Position numbers and translations under genes: made by a program. Below the pieces are notes generated by a model. That model worked only from the letters and a program-made list of their open reading frames with translations. It did not search any database and had not been told where the DNA came from. A stretch of DNA of 54,861 bases from an uncultured Prochlorococcus sp. (GTDB lineage Bacteria; Cyanobacteriota; Cyanobacteriia; PCC-6307; Cyanobiaceae): positions 1-54,861 of the forward strand of contig CABZLA010000005.1 in the NCBI GenBank assembly GCA_902526435.1, written 5' to 3'. This document shows positions 47,436 through 54,861 of the stretch, piece by piece. Numbering within the stretch: the stretch's first letter is position 1; every line of letters begins with the position of its first letter.

Positions 47436-48230
47436 ATGAGAATTCGTTCTTTCTTAGCTTTTGTTATTTCTTTTTGTTTAACTTTTGCTTTTGTCCCAGA
47501 TAAAACTTATGCCTTCTCCGAGAGAGGAAATGCCCAATTTACAGATGTTGTAAATACAGGAAAAGCTAACGATTGTCCTTCCTTAGATTCATCCCTAGTC
47601 GGATCAATATCTTTAGGAAATGGTGATTCCTTAAAAGGGATATGCATGCATCCGACAGAAGTTTATGTGAAAGTTCCAGGATCAAAAAGAAAACAAGCAG
47701 AATTTGTTGCAACAAAGATTATTAGCCCGAGGAATAACACTACTGTTACAGAAGTATATGGAGATATAGACTCCGGAACATTTACTGAAAAAGGTGGTAT
47801 TGATTTTCAATTGATTACTGTTTTAACTCCTGGAGGTTTAGAAGTGCCATTCGCCTTCTCTGCAAAAGATTTAACAGCTGATCTACCTTCATCAATTGAG
47901 CCGGGGACAGAAGTCAGTGGTGCTACATTCACACCAAATTACAGAACAGGAGATTTTTTAGATCCTAAAGCAAGAGCAAAAAATACTGGTGTTGAATACG
48001 CTCAAGGTTTAGTTGCCCTAGGGGGAGATGATGAAGAACTTGCTAAAGAAAATATCAAAGTTGATGTAAATGGTACTGGAGTAGTCACACTATCAATTGA
48101 AAATGTAGATTCTGACACAGATGAATTTGCAGGTACATTTGTAGCGATCCAACCTTCCGATACAGATATGGGTTCAAAAGAACCTCTCGATGTAAAAATA
48201 ATTGGTGAGCTTTACGGCAGAAAAGCTTAA
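47436..48230 (+). CDS. psbO: Photosystem II manganese-stabilising protein
   Basis: PsbO is the lumenal 33-kDa-type protein that stabilises the oxygen-evolving manganese cluster. The 264-residue precursor has a cleavable signal (RSFLAFVISFCLTFAFVPDK, cut near TYAFSERG), then the two cysteines CPSL and GICM that form its disulfide, GGIDFQLITVLTPGG, and the C-terminal KIIGELYGRKA. It is followed by a strong terminator. The last 29 codons plus terminator are copied at 54627. Confidence 0.98.
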   Translation: MRIRSFLAFVISFCLTFAFVPDKTYAFSERGNAQFTDVVNTGKANDCPSLDSSLVGSISLGNGDSLKGICMHPTEVYVKVPGSKRKQAEFVATKIISPRNNTTVTEVYGDIDSGTFTEKGGIDFQLITVLTPGGLEVPFAFSAKDLTADLPSSIEPGTEVSGATFTPNYRTGDFLDPKARAKNTGVEYAQGLVALGGDDEELAKENIKVDVNGTGVVTLSIENVDSDTDEFAGTFVAIQPSDTDMGSKEPLDVKIIGELYGRKA

Positions 48231-48294
48231 TCCTAAATAAAGATTAAAAAAGAGGGTTTAAGCCCTCTTTTTTTTATTATGTCTTAAAAAAATC
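48139..48294 (+). repeat. Original copy of a 156-bp duplicated psbO tail
   Basis: This covers the last 29 psbO codons, the stop, the terminator and a short flank. The same sequence occurs at 54627-54783 in the same orientation with a single added A in the terminator A-run and no other difference. Identity ends sharply on both sides. Confidence 0.97.
48246..48275 (+). terminator. Rho-independent terminator of psbO
   Basis: Six A, then AGAGGG/CCCTCT around TTTAAG, then eight T: a strong intrinsic terminator with A/T flanks that pair, 15 bp after the psbO stop. The paired flanks make it potentially bidirectional. Confidence 0.95.
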
Positions 48295-48299
48295 ATAAA

Positions 48300-49475
48300 A
48301 TGAATTCACAACAAGAATCTAAAAGAGATTCAAAAGGTTTAATACCCGCTCATGGAGGTAAACTAAAAGAATTAATTATTAAGGATGAAGAAATAAAATC
48401 TGAGCTTCTTGCTCGAGTTTCTTTTGAGCTCGAATGTAGTGATAGAAATGCTTGTGATGTAGAACTTTTAATGGTTGGCGGATTTTCTCCTTTAGAAGGA
48501 TATATGGATAAAGAAGATTATAAATCTGTAATTAAAACCCATAGAGATACAAAAGGTTTACTCTTTGGTTTACCGATTGTATTTGATTCTAATAATGAAA
48601 AAATCAAGGAGGGTGAAACAATATTACTAACCTATAAAAGACAAAAATTAGCGGTTTTAGTAGTAAGTTCAAAATGGGAGCCAGATAAATCCGAAGAAGC
48701 AGAATTTTGTTACGGAACTAGTTCCTTGGATCATCCTGCAGTAAAGATGATTTTCAATGAAAGAGGCAGGTACTACATAGGGGGTAAAGTTTATGGCTTG
48801 GAGCTCCCAAAAAGAGACTTCCCATGTAAAACGCCAAAAGAGGTAAGAGATTTTTTACCTGCTTATTTTGATGTAGTTGCTTTTCAATGTAGAAATCCAA
48901 TTCATAGAGCTCATTATGAATTATTTACTAACGCCTTACAATCCGAAAATGTTTCCTCAAATTCAGTTGTTTTGGTTCATCCAACCTGCGGGCCAACACA
49001 ACAGGATGATATTCCTGGGAAAGTCCGATATTTGACCTATAAGAAATTAGAAGAAGAAATTTCTAATAAGAAAATAAAATGGGCTTTTTTACCATATTCA
49101 ATGCACATGGCAGGACCTAGAGAAGCTCTTCAACATATGATTATAAGAAAGAATTATGGATGTACACATTTCATAATTGGTAGAGATATGGCTGGATGTA
49201 AATCATCATCTACTGGTGAAGACTTTTATGGACCTTATGATGCCCAAAATTTTGCCAATGAATGTGCAGAAGAATTATTTATGCAAACTGTACCTTCAAA
49301 AAATTTGGTATACACAAAAGAAAAAGGTTACATAACTGCTGAAGAAGCAAAAGAGAAAAAATATCAGATAATGAAATTAAGCGGTACAGAATTCAGAAAA
49401 AAGTTAAGGAATGGAGATTCAATTCCAGAATGGTTTGCATTTAAAAGTGTAGTAGATGTACTTAGAAAGTCTTAA
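48300..49475 (+). CDS. sat: Sulfate adenylyltransferase (ATP sulfurylase)
   Basis: ATP sulfurylase activates sulfate to APS for assimilation. The 391-residue protein has the family motifs VAFQCRNPIHRAHYELFTNA (QxRNPxHRAH), LVHPTCGPTQQDD, LPYSMHMAGPREALQHMIIR and FIIGRDMAGCKSSS, and no C-terminal APS kinase domain. The ATG at 48300 is 70 bp after psbO, just behind its terminator, so it must have a separate start. Confidence 0.96.
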   Translation: MNSQQESKRDSKGLIPAHGGKLKELIIKDEEIKSELLARVSFELECSDRNACDVELLMVGGFSPLEGYMDKEDYKSVIKTHRDTKGLLFGLPIVFDSNNEKIKEGETILLTYKRQKLAVLVVSSKWEPDKSEEAEFCYGTSSLDHPAVKMIFNERGRYYIGGKVYGLELPKRDFPCKTPKEVRDFLPAYFDVVAFQCRNPIHRAHYELFTNALQSENVSSNSVVLVHPTCGPTQQDDIPGKVRYLTYKKLEEEISNKKIKWAFLPYSMHMAGPREALQHMIIRKNYGCTHFIIGRDMAGCKSSSTGEDFYGPYDAQNFANECAEELFMQTVPSKNLVYTKEKGYITAEEAKEKKYQIMKLSGTEFRKKLRNGDSIPEWFAFKSVVDVLRKS

Positions 49476-49521
49476 TATTGTTTTATTATTAGTAATATAG
49501 ATTTATTATAGATTTTTTATC

Positions 49522-51378
49522 GTGAATAAACGTTGGAGAAACGTAGGACTTTATGTTCTAGCAGTAATTACAATCATTTTTATAGGCACTTCTGTTTTTG
49601 ATAAACCTAATACTGAGAATGCTACAAAAACCCTTAGATATAGCGATTTTATAGAAGCTGTTCAAGATAATGAAGTAAGCAGGGTTTTATTATCCCCAGA
49701 CAATGGAACTGCACAAGTTGTTGAAAACGATGGCAGTAGATCTGAAGTTAATTTAGCTCCAGATAAAGATTTACTAAAAATCCTAACTGAGAATGATGTA
49801 GATATAGCAGTAACACCCACAAAATTAGCTAATCCTTGGCAGCAAGCTGTAAGTAGTTTAATTTTCCCTGTTTTATTAATTGGAGGTTTATTCTTTCTAT
49901 TTAGAAGATCGCAAAGTGGTAGCGGTGGCGGTGGTGGTAATCCAGCAATGAGTTTTGGGAAAAGCAAAGCTAGACTTCAAATGGAACCTTCCACTCAAGT
50001 AACTTTTTCAGATGTTGCTGGTGTTGAAGGAGCAAAATTAGAGTTGACAGAGGTTGTAGATTTCCTTAAAAGTCCTGACAGATTTACTGCAGTCGGAGCT
50101 AAAATCCCTAAAGGTGTTTTATTAGTAGGACCGCCCGGAACAGGAAAAACTCTTTTAGCTAAGGCAGTTGCGGGAGAAGCAGGTGTTCCTTTTTTCTCAA
50201 TCTCAGGATCAGAGTTTGTTGAAATGTTTGTTGGAGTTGGTGCAAGTAGGGTTAGGGATCTATTTGAGCAAGCTAAAAAGAATGCACCTTGTATAGTTTT
50301 TATTGATGAAATAGATGCTGTTGGAAGACAAAGAGGTGCTGGTATGGGAGGTGGAAATGACGAGAGAGAACAAACTTTAAACCAACTTTTAACTGAGATG
50401 GATGGTTTCGAAGGTAATTCTGGCATAATTATTGTTGCGGCAACTAACAGACCGGATGTTTTGGACTCAGCATTAATGAGACCAGGTAGATTTGATAGAC
50501 AAGTAACTGTAGACAGGCCTGATTACGCTGGAAGATTACAAATTTTAAATGTTCATGCCAAGGATAAAACTCTCTCAAAAGATGTAGACCTTGATAAGGT
50601 TGCAAGAAGAACTCCTGGGTTTACAGGTGCTGATTTAGCTAATCTTTTAAACGAAGCAGCAATCCTTGCTGCAAGAAAAGATCTTGATACTGTTAGTAAT
50701 GATGAAGTAGGGGATGCTATCGAGAGAGTAATGGCAGGACCAGAAAAGAAAGACCGAGTTATAAGTGATAAAAAGAAAGAACTTGTTGCCTATCACGAAG
50801 CAGGTCATGCTTTAGTTGGCGCTTGCATGCCTGATTATGACGCTGTAGCAAAAGTTTCCATAATTCCTAGGGGTCAAGCAGGAGGACTAACCTTCTTTAC
50901 TCCTAGTGAAGAAAGGATGGAGTCCGGTCTTTACTCACGTTCTTACCTACAAAATCAAATGGCTGTAGCCTTAGGTGGAAGAGTTGCTGAGGAAATAGTA
51001 TATGGAGAAGAGGAAGTTACTACAGGAGCTTCTAACGATTTACAGCAAGTTGCTAATGTTGCAAGACAAATGATTACTAAATTTGGAATGAGCGATAAAA
51101 TAGGACCAGTAGCTTTGGGTCAATCACAAGGGGGGATGTTCCTTGGAAGAGACATGAGCGCGACAAGAGACTTCTCTGAAGATACTGCAGCAACAATCGA
51201 CGTAGAAGTTTCAGAGCTTGTAGACACAGCATATAAAAGAGCGACAAAAGTCCTTTCAGATAACAGAAGCGTTCTTGATGAAATGGCTTCAATGCTCATT
51301 GAGAGAGAAACAATTGATACTGAGGATATCCAAGATTTACTTAATCGCTCTGAGGTTAAAGTTGCTAACTATATCTGA
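49522..51378 (+). CDS. ftsH: ATP-dependent zinc metalloprotease FtsH
   Basis: FtsH is a membrane-anchored AAA protease; cyanobacterial members take part in photosystem II repair by degrading damaged D1. The 618-residue protein has an N-terminal helix (~residues 8-25), a lumenal/periplasmic domain, a second helix ([17 protein letters not shown], ~112-128), Walker A GPPGTGKT at 203-210, Walker [18 protein letters not shown], and the zinc site HEAGH at 425-429. The start is GTG. The downstream aldolase gene begins 11 bp later. Confidence 0.96.
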   Translation: MNKRWRNVGLYVLAVITIIFIGTSVFDKPNTENATKTLRYSDFIEAVQDNEVSRVLLSPDNGTAQVVENDGSRSEVNLAPDKDLLKILTENDVDIAVTPTKLANPWQQAVSSLIFPVLLIGGLFFLFRRSQSGSGGGGGNPAMSFGKSKARLQMEPSTQVTFSDVAGVEGAKLELTEVVDFLKSPDRFTAVGAKIPKGVLLVGPPGTGKTLLAKAVAGEAGVPFFSISGSEFVEMFVGVGASRVRDLFEQAKKNAPCIVFIDEIDAVGRQRGAGMGGGNDEREQTLNQLLTEMDGFEGNSGIIIVAATNRPDVLDSALMRPGRFDRQVTVDRPDYAGRLQILNVHAKDKTLSKDVDLDKVARRTPGFTGADLANLLNEAAILAARKDLDTVSNDEVGDAIERVMAGPEKKDRVISDKKKELVAYHEAGHALVGACMPDYDAVAKVSIIPRGQAGGLTFFTPSEERMESGLYSRSYLQNQMAVALGGRVAEEIVYGEEEVTTGASNDLQQVANVARQMITKFGMSDKIGPVALGQSQGGMFLGRDMSATRDFSEDTAATIDVEVSELVDTAYKRATKVLSDNRSVLDEMASMLIERETIDTEDIQDLLNRSEVKVANYI

Positions 51379-51389
51379 TTTGAAAAAAT

Positions 51390-52028
51390 TTGATATCTCC
51401 ATTTAAAAAAGATTCTTTCTCTAAAAGATTTAAATCTGAATCTTTTTTTTTATTAATAAAACCTACTAAAAATGATTATACAAATACTAGGGAAAGAGAT
51501 TTAGTTGAACTAGAAATAGAGCTTTTAATAAAAGCAGGTTTTATAAATATAGAAATTAGTTGGTCTAATAATGAAAACTGGCTAAATTACGTTTCAAATT
51601 TAAGATTAAAGTTCCCAAAGCTTAATTTAGGCTCTGCTTCCATAAGAAATAAGAAATCGATAGATGACTCTATAAAAATAGGATGCAATTATTCAATGAT
51701 GAAAGGTTGGGATAGAGACCTTTTAAATTATTCAAATTCAAAAAATCATTTATTAATTCCAGGCATCAAACATTTAAAAGATCTTAAACAAGCAATAGAT
51801 TTGAATTGTAAAATTATCAAAATTTACCCGGTTAAAGATAATATTGAATTAATAAATATATCTCAGTATAAAAATATAGATTTTATTGCTGCCGGAGGTT
51901 TATCTATATCAGATATACCGCTATATAAATCTTTAGGATATAAAGCTATTGTAATTGGGGATATGGGTTTCAAAAATAATAGAATAGATCCAAAAATATA
52001 TGAATGGCTTAGAAGAAGATCAAATTAA
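51390..52028 (+). CDS. eda: KDPG/KHG aldolase-family protein
   Basis: The family splits 2-keto-3-deoxy-6-phosphogluconate or 4-hydroxy-2-oxoglutarate through a lysine Schiff base. The 212-residue protein has the order of the (beta/alpha)8 motifs: IEISW with the glutamate, LLIPGIKHLKDLKQA, KIIKIYPV with the probable Schiff-base lysine, and FIAAGGLSISDIPLY. Several loops differ from E. coli Eda (for example the second strand lacks the usual GAGT pattern), so substrate and activity are uncertain. The start is TTG. It follows ftsH by 11 bp. Confidence 0.78.
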   Translation: MISPFKKDSFSKRFKSESFFLLIKPTKNDYTNTRERDLVELEIELLIKAGFINIEISWSNNENWLNYVSNLRLKFPKLNLGSASIRNKKSIDDSIKIGCNYSMMKGWDRDLLNYSNSKNHLLIPGIKHLKDLKQAIDLNCKIIKIYPVKDNIELINISQYKNIDFIAAGGLSISDIPLYKSLGYKAIVIGDMGFKNNRIDPKIYEWLRRRSN

Positions 52029-52038
52029 ATAATTATTC

Positions 52039-53133
52039 CTACTTAATAATTGAACATTGTGCTTGATGGAGAAGCAAATGGTCTGCTAGTACGAGAGCTA
52101 CCATTGAATCAACCATTGGAACCGCTCTCGGTAAAACACAAGGATCATGTCGGCCTTTAGCCTTTATTAGTACTTCTTTCCCATCAGCATTAACAGTTTT
52201 CTGCTCCTTTCCAATAGTTGCTGTTGGTTTAAAAGCTATTTTCATCTCAATATTCTCTCCATTACTTATTCCTCCCTGTATGCCTCCTGAATTATTTGAT
52301 ATTGTCTTAAGCTTACTAATATCATCAGACTCAATAAACGAATCATTATGTTCACTTCCTCTTAAATAAGTTCCCAAGAAACCTGAACCTATTTCAAACC
52401 CCTTTGTAGCGGGTAATGACATCAAAGCCTTTGCAAGATCAGCTTCCAATTTATCAAAGACAGGCATACCTAATCCTGATGGAACATTTTTCACTAAACA
52501 TTCAATAACACCTCCACAAGAATCACCATCTTGCTGCAATTCTTTTATTCTTTTAATCATTTTTGCAGCCACCTTATCATCTGGACATCTAACAATATTT
52601 GAATCTATTTTACTTAGAGTAAGTGTATTTTTATTTACCTGAGAGTCAATATCATGTATACGTTTTACCCAAGAAAGAATTTCAGTATTAAACAAGTTTT
52701 TTAATAATTGTTTTGCGATAGCACCTGCAGCAACTCTTCCTATCGTTTCTCTAGCTGAGGCTCTACCTCCTCCAGAACCAGCCTGAATTCCATACTTCAA
52801 ATGATATGTGCCATCTGCGTGAGATGGCCTGAATACTTGCTCTAAATTACTATAATCTCCTGGTCTTTGATCTTTATTACGAACCAACATTGCAATAGGG
52901 GTTCCAAGTGTTATGCCTCCCTTTAAGCCACTTAATATCTCTAATCTATCATCTTCGTTTCTTGGAGTTGTAATTTTGCTCTGACCAGGTCTTCGCCTAT
53001 CTAATTCATTTTGTATGAGATCAATATTTATTTTTAACTTTGGAGGACATCCATCAAGAATAACTCCAACAGCGCCTCCATGAGATTCTCCAAAAGTAGT
53101 GACACGAAAAATTTTACCAAAACTACTACCCAT
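52039..53133 (-). CDS. aroC: Chorismate synthase
   Basis: AroC makes chorismate, the shared precursor of aromatic amino acids and quinones, using reduced FMN. The 364-residue protein has [18 protein letters not shown] near the start, the [16 protein letters not shown] loop, [31 protein letters not shown] (key [10 protein letters not shown]), and the late [15 protein letters not shown]. It starts 109 bp downstream of psbA on the same strand, with the psbA terminator between. Confidence 0.97.
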   Translation of the reverse strand: MGSSFGKIFRVTTFGESHGGAVGVILDGCPPKLKINIDLIQNELDRRRPGQSKITTPRNEDDRLEILSGLKGGITLGTPIAMLVRNKDQRPGDYSNLEQVFRPSHADGTYHLKYGIQAGSGGGRASARETIGRVAAGAIAKQLLKNLFNTEILSWVKRIHDIDSQVNKNTLTLSKIDSNIVRCPDDKVAAKMIKRIKELQQDGDSCGGVIECLVKNVPSGLGMPVFDKLEADLAKALMSLPATKGFEIGSGFLGTYLRGSEHNDSFIESDDISKLKTISNNSGGIQGGISNGENIEMKIAFKPTATIGKEQKTVNADGKEVLIKAKGRHDPCVLPRAVPMVDSMVALVLADHLLLHQAQCSIIK

Positions 53134-53193
53134 TGAAATATCAAATTATTAAAGTTCTATTTCCTATTATAAGAACTCAATTGAAAATTAAAC

Positions 53194-53224
53194 ATAAAAA
53201 AAGCCTCCATAAAAAGGAGGCTTT
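53194..53224 (-). terminator. Rho-independent terminator of psbA
   Basis: The arms AAAGCCTCC and GGAGGCTTT (9 bp, loop ATAAAAA) lie 18 bp after the psbA stop, and a T run follows on the minus strand. The stem is GC-rich for this genome. Confidence 0.93.
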
Positions 53225-53242
53225 AAATTTAGAACTTTAAGC

Positions 53243-54325
53243 TTAACCGATAGCTGGAGCTGTAAGAGCTACTGTTGTAGACTCAGCTGCTGCTAGATCA
53301 AGTGGGAAGTTGTGAGCGTTACGCTCGTGCATTACTTCCATACCTAAGTTAGCTCTGTTAAGAACGTCACCCCATGTTGGAACAATCTTACCGTTTGCAT
53401 CTACAACTGATTGGTTGAAGTTGAAACCGTTAAGGTTGAATGCCATTGTGCAGATTCCCATTGAAGTTAACCAAACACATACAACTGGGAATACAGCTAG
53501 GAAGAAGTGAAGACTTCTGCTGTTGTTGAATGAAGCATATTGGAAGATTAAACGACCGAAGTAGCCATGAGCTGCAACGATGTTATATGTTTCTTCTTCT
53601 TGTCCAAACTTGTAACCATAATTCTGAGATTCTGTCTCAGTTGTTTCTCTGATTAGAGATGAAGTAACAAGTGAACCATGCATTGCTGAGAATAAAGATC
53701 CTCCGAACATACCTGCAACTCCAGCCATATGGAATGGGTGCATAAGAATGTTGTGCTCTGCCTGGAAAACAAACATGAAGTTGAATGTTCCAGAAATACC
53801 TAAAGGCATTCCGTCAGAGAATGAACCTTGACCGAATGGGTATACAAGGAATACTGCGAAAGCTGCTGAAACTGGTGCTGAATATGCAACACAGATCCAA
53901 GGACGCATACCTAAACGGTATGAAAGCTCCCACTGACGTCCCATGTATGCTGAGATACCAATAAGGAAGTGGAATATTACTAGCTGGTAAGGACCACCGT
54001 TGTATAACCACTCATCTACAGTAGCTGCTTCCCAAATTGGGTAGAAGTGTAGACCAATAGCATTTGAAGAAGGAACAACTGCACCTGAGATGATGTTGTT
54101 TCCGTATAGGAATGAACCAGCAACTGGTTCTCTAATTCCGTCAATGTCTACTGGAGGTGCTGCGATGAAAGCAACGATGAAACAAGCCGCTGCTGCAAGT
54201 AGGCATGGAATCATTAAGACGCCGAACCAACCAACATAAATTCTGTTGTTAGTTGATGTTACCCACTCACAAAACTGTGGCCAGCCTTTAAGCAGCGAAG
54301 TACGCTGCTGCTGAATAGTTGTCAT
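53243..54325 (-). CDS. psbA: Photosystem II protein D1
   Basis: D1 is the reaction-centre core that binds P680, the plastoquinone QB and most ligands of the manganese cluster. The 360-residue protein has five membrane helices, [10 protein letters not shown] at the N-terminus, and a C-terminal end in which processing after the alanine in DLA leaves [14 protein letters not shown] as the cut tail. Glutamine stands at the position called 130 in standard numbering (131 here, GRQWEL), the D1:1-like residue. [10 protein letters not shown] holds the herbicide-site serine (264). The leader has two hairpins. Confidence 0.99.
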   Translation of the reverse strand: MTTIQQQRTSLLKGWPQFCEWVTSTNNRIYVGWFGVLMIPCLLAAAACFIVAFIAAPPVDIDGIREPVAGSFLYGNNIISGAVVPSSNAIGLHFYPIWEAATVDEWLYNGGPYQLVIFHFLIGISAYMGRQWELSYRLGMRPWICVAYSAPVSAAFAVFLVYPFGQGSFSDGMPLGISGTFNFMFVFQAEHNILMHPFHMAGVAGMFGGSLFSAMHGSLVTSSLIRETTETESQNYGYKFGQEEETYNIVAAHGYFGRLIFQYASFNNSRSLHFFLAVFPVVCVWLTSMGICTMAFNLNGFNFNQSVVDANGKIVPTWGDVLNRANLGMEVMHERNAHNFPLDLAAAESTTVALTAPAIG

Positions 54326-54340
54326 GAGTTCGTAAAGTAT

Positions 54341-54385
54341 GTCTCAAATAGAGACGTGTAATTAAAAACGAAAAATTAATTTTCG
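54341..54385 (-). promoter_or_regulatory. Hairpins in the psbA leader
   Basis: Two perfect small inverted repeats lie just upstream of the psbA ATG: GTCTC-AAATA-GAGAC (54341-54355, 15 bp before the ATG) and CGAAAA-ATTAA-TTTTCG (54369-54385). A -10-like TATATT lies near 54398 on the minus strand. They may form the 5' UTR of psbA. Rfam has psbA-linked motifs (PhotoRC-I/II) against which these can be tested. Confidence 0.4.
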
Positions 54386-54626
54386 CTTTGATAAATATAG
54401 TCCAAAATCATCAATAATGTGTCGGAAATAATTATGACAGATTAAGCATTTTTCTCATTTTGAGGTGAAATATGCCTTCTTGTCTTAATATTTTCTTTGT
54501 TATTGAGGTATTAGCTTGGTAATAGATTTAGTGGCAATTCAAAGGGGAAAGATCAAGGGAAGTAGTTTCTTTATCTAAAGCAAGATATAAAAGACTGGAA
54601 ATAGAGGCTTTTGGAGCAACTATTTA
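54386..54626. other. Non-coding gap upstream of psbA with an orphan coding-like fragment
   Basis: Between the psbA leader and the copied psbO tail no complete gene is visible. On the plus strand an open stretch at about 54534-54627 has coding-like composition (encoding REVVSLSKARYKRLEIEAFG), with a stop just upstream of it and no start codon. It runs into the copied psbO sequence in another frame. It may be the remnant of a gene cut off by the duplication, but no family is recognised. Confidence 0.3.
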
Positions 54627-54783
54627 TTGTAGCGATCCAACCTTCCGATACAGATATGGGTTCAAAAGAACCTCTCGATGTAAAAATAATTGGTGAGCTT
54701 TACGGCAGAAAAGCTTAATCCTAAATAAAGATTAAAAAAAGAGGGTTTAAGCCCTCTTTTTTTTATTATGTCTTAAAAAAATC
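54627..54783 (+). repeat. Copied psbO 3' end with stop and terminator
   Basis: This is a second copy of psbO codons 236-264, stop, and terminator, identical to 48139-48294 except for one extra A at the terminator. It has no psbO start or signal sequence and is not a functional gene. A TTG at 54611 would give a 35-codon frame ending in the psbO tail; I do not credit it. Neighbouring sequence does not match the psbO region beyond the repeat ends. Confidence 0.97.
54734..54764 (+). terminator. Second copy of the psbO terminator
   Basis: Seven A, GAGGG/CCCTC hairpin, eight T: the intrinsic terminator copied from psbO. On the plus strand it would stop transcripts coming from the psbA-upstream gap toward the window's end; being nearly symmetrical, it could also block transcription entering from the right. 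Confidence 0.88.
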
Positions 54784-54861
54784 TAATTAACTACCTTGGT
54801 GGAATATCACACATTGTTAAACTCTCTTTCAAAAATTAGCCTTAAGTTTTAAATCATTATT

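Noticed and set aside
54611-54718. 35-codon TTG frame carrying the copied psbO end
   Set aside because: It has no signal peptide or start context and is explained by the duplication.
1-54861. CRISPR array, transposase, integrase or prophage genes
   Set aside because: I saw no regularly spaced repeats and no protein with such motifs; the only long repeat noticed is the psbO tail.

Overview
The window is a compact, AT-rich cyanobacterial chromosome segment that I read as Prochlorococcus marinus, high-light type. The evidence is its very low GC, the single tRNAs, and a marker set that includes psbA, psbO, psbK, psbI, psbN, psbH, crtR, ntcA, amt1 and several cyanobacteria-only families (DUF3146, DUF3155, DUF3177, DUF3181, Ycf20, Ycf66). 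Short intergenic gaps, 1-32 bp overlaps and frequent GTG/TTG starts fit a streamlined genome. I assign the organism from gene content and do not know the strain.

Layout. 1-7.8 kb: fabI (5' end outside the window), hisB, a carotenoid oxygenase, then rdgB, a phosphohexomutase, a RecB-like nuclease, ygfZ and pyrE. 7.9-13.6 kb: tRNA-Met, a CBS-domain membrane protein, a Gfo/Idh oxidoreductase, psbK, tgt, cobS and a histidine kinase. 13.6-22.9 kb: a candidate structured RNA ahead of a DUF3155 gene, a hydrolase, purH, doxX, ispH, amt1 with a perfect NtcA box and a terminator-like leader hairpin, sfsA, murJ and two small genes. 23-27.8 kb: tRNA-Arg and the tight glyA-cinA-leuC-leuD run. 27.8-30.2 kb: a decayed DUF3769 (LptD-like) pseudogene, then psbI, psbN, psbH, pth and a DUF3146 gene. 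30.2-37.9 kb: a RuvC-like protein, DUF3084, ntcA, a CobO-like protein with a degraded P-loop, dcd, thyX, a thioredoxin, glmM, trmB and DUF3177. 38-47.2 kb: ileS, a Ycf66-like gene, tRNA-Leu, crtR, gatC, a 3-methyladenine glycosylase, pyrB, Ycf20, two small genes and coaBC. 47.4-54.9 kb: psbO, ATP sulfurylase, ftsH, an aldolase, aroC, psbA, and a copied psbO tail.

How the genes work together. Six photosystem II genes lie here, with crtR (carotenoid hydroxylation) and an FtsH protease of the family that degrades damaged D1. The nitrogen regulator gene ntcA and its likely target amt1 are both present, and amt1 carries a GTA-N8-TAC site. Pyrimidine and dTTP supply is represented by pyrB, pyrE, dcd and thyX. 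The remainder is core anabolism: leucine, histidine, purine, chorismate, fatty acid, CoA and isoprenoid genes.

Most unusual points. (1) A 156-bp copy of the psbO 3' end plus its terminator lies about 6.4 kb away beyond psbA, differing by one A. (2) The DUF3769 pseudogene keeps both ends but has lost its middle. (3) A 78-nt multibranch fold lies upstream of the DUF3155 gene. (4) Both crtR and the neighbouring 3-methyladenine glycosylase gene lack an in-frame ATG/GTG/TTG at the start indicated by their conserved N-terminal sequence. (5) The amt1 leader carries a hairpin followed by a U-run. I found no CRISPR array, insertion sequence, prophage or defence cassette.
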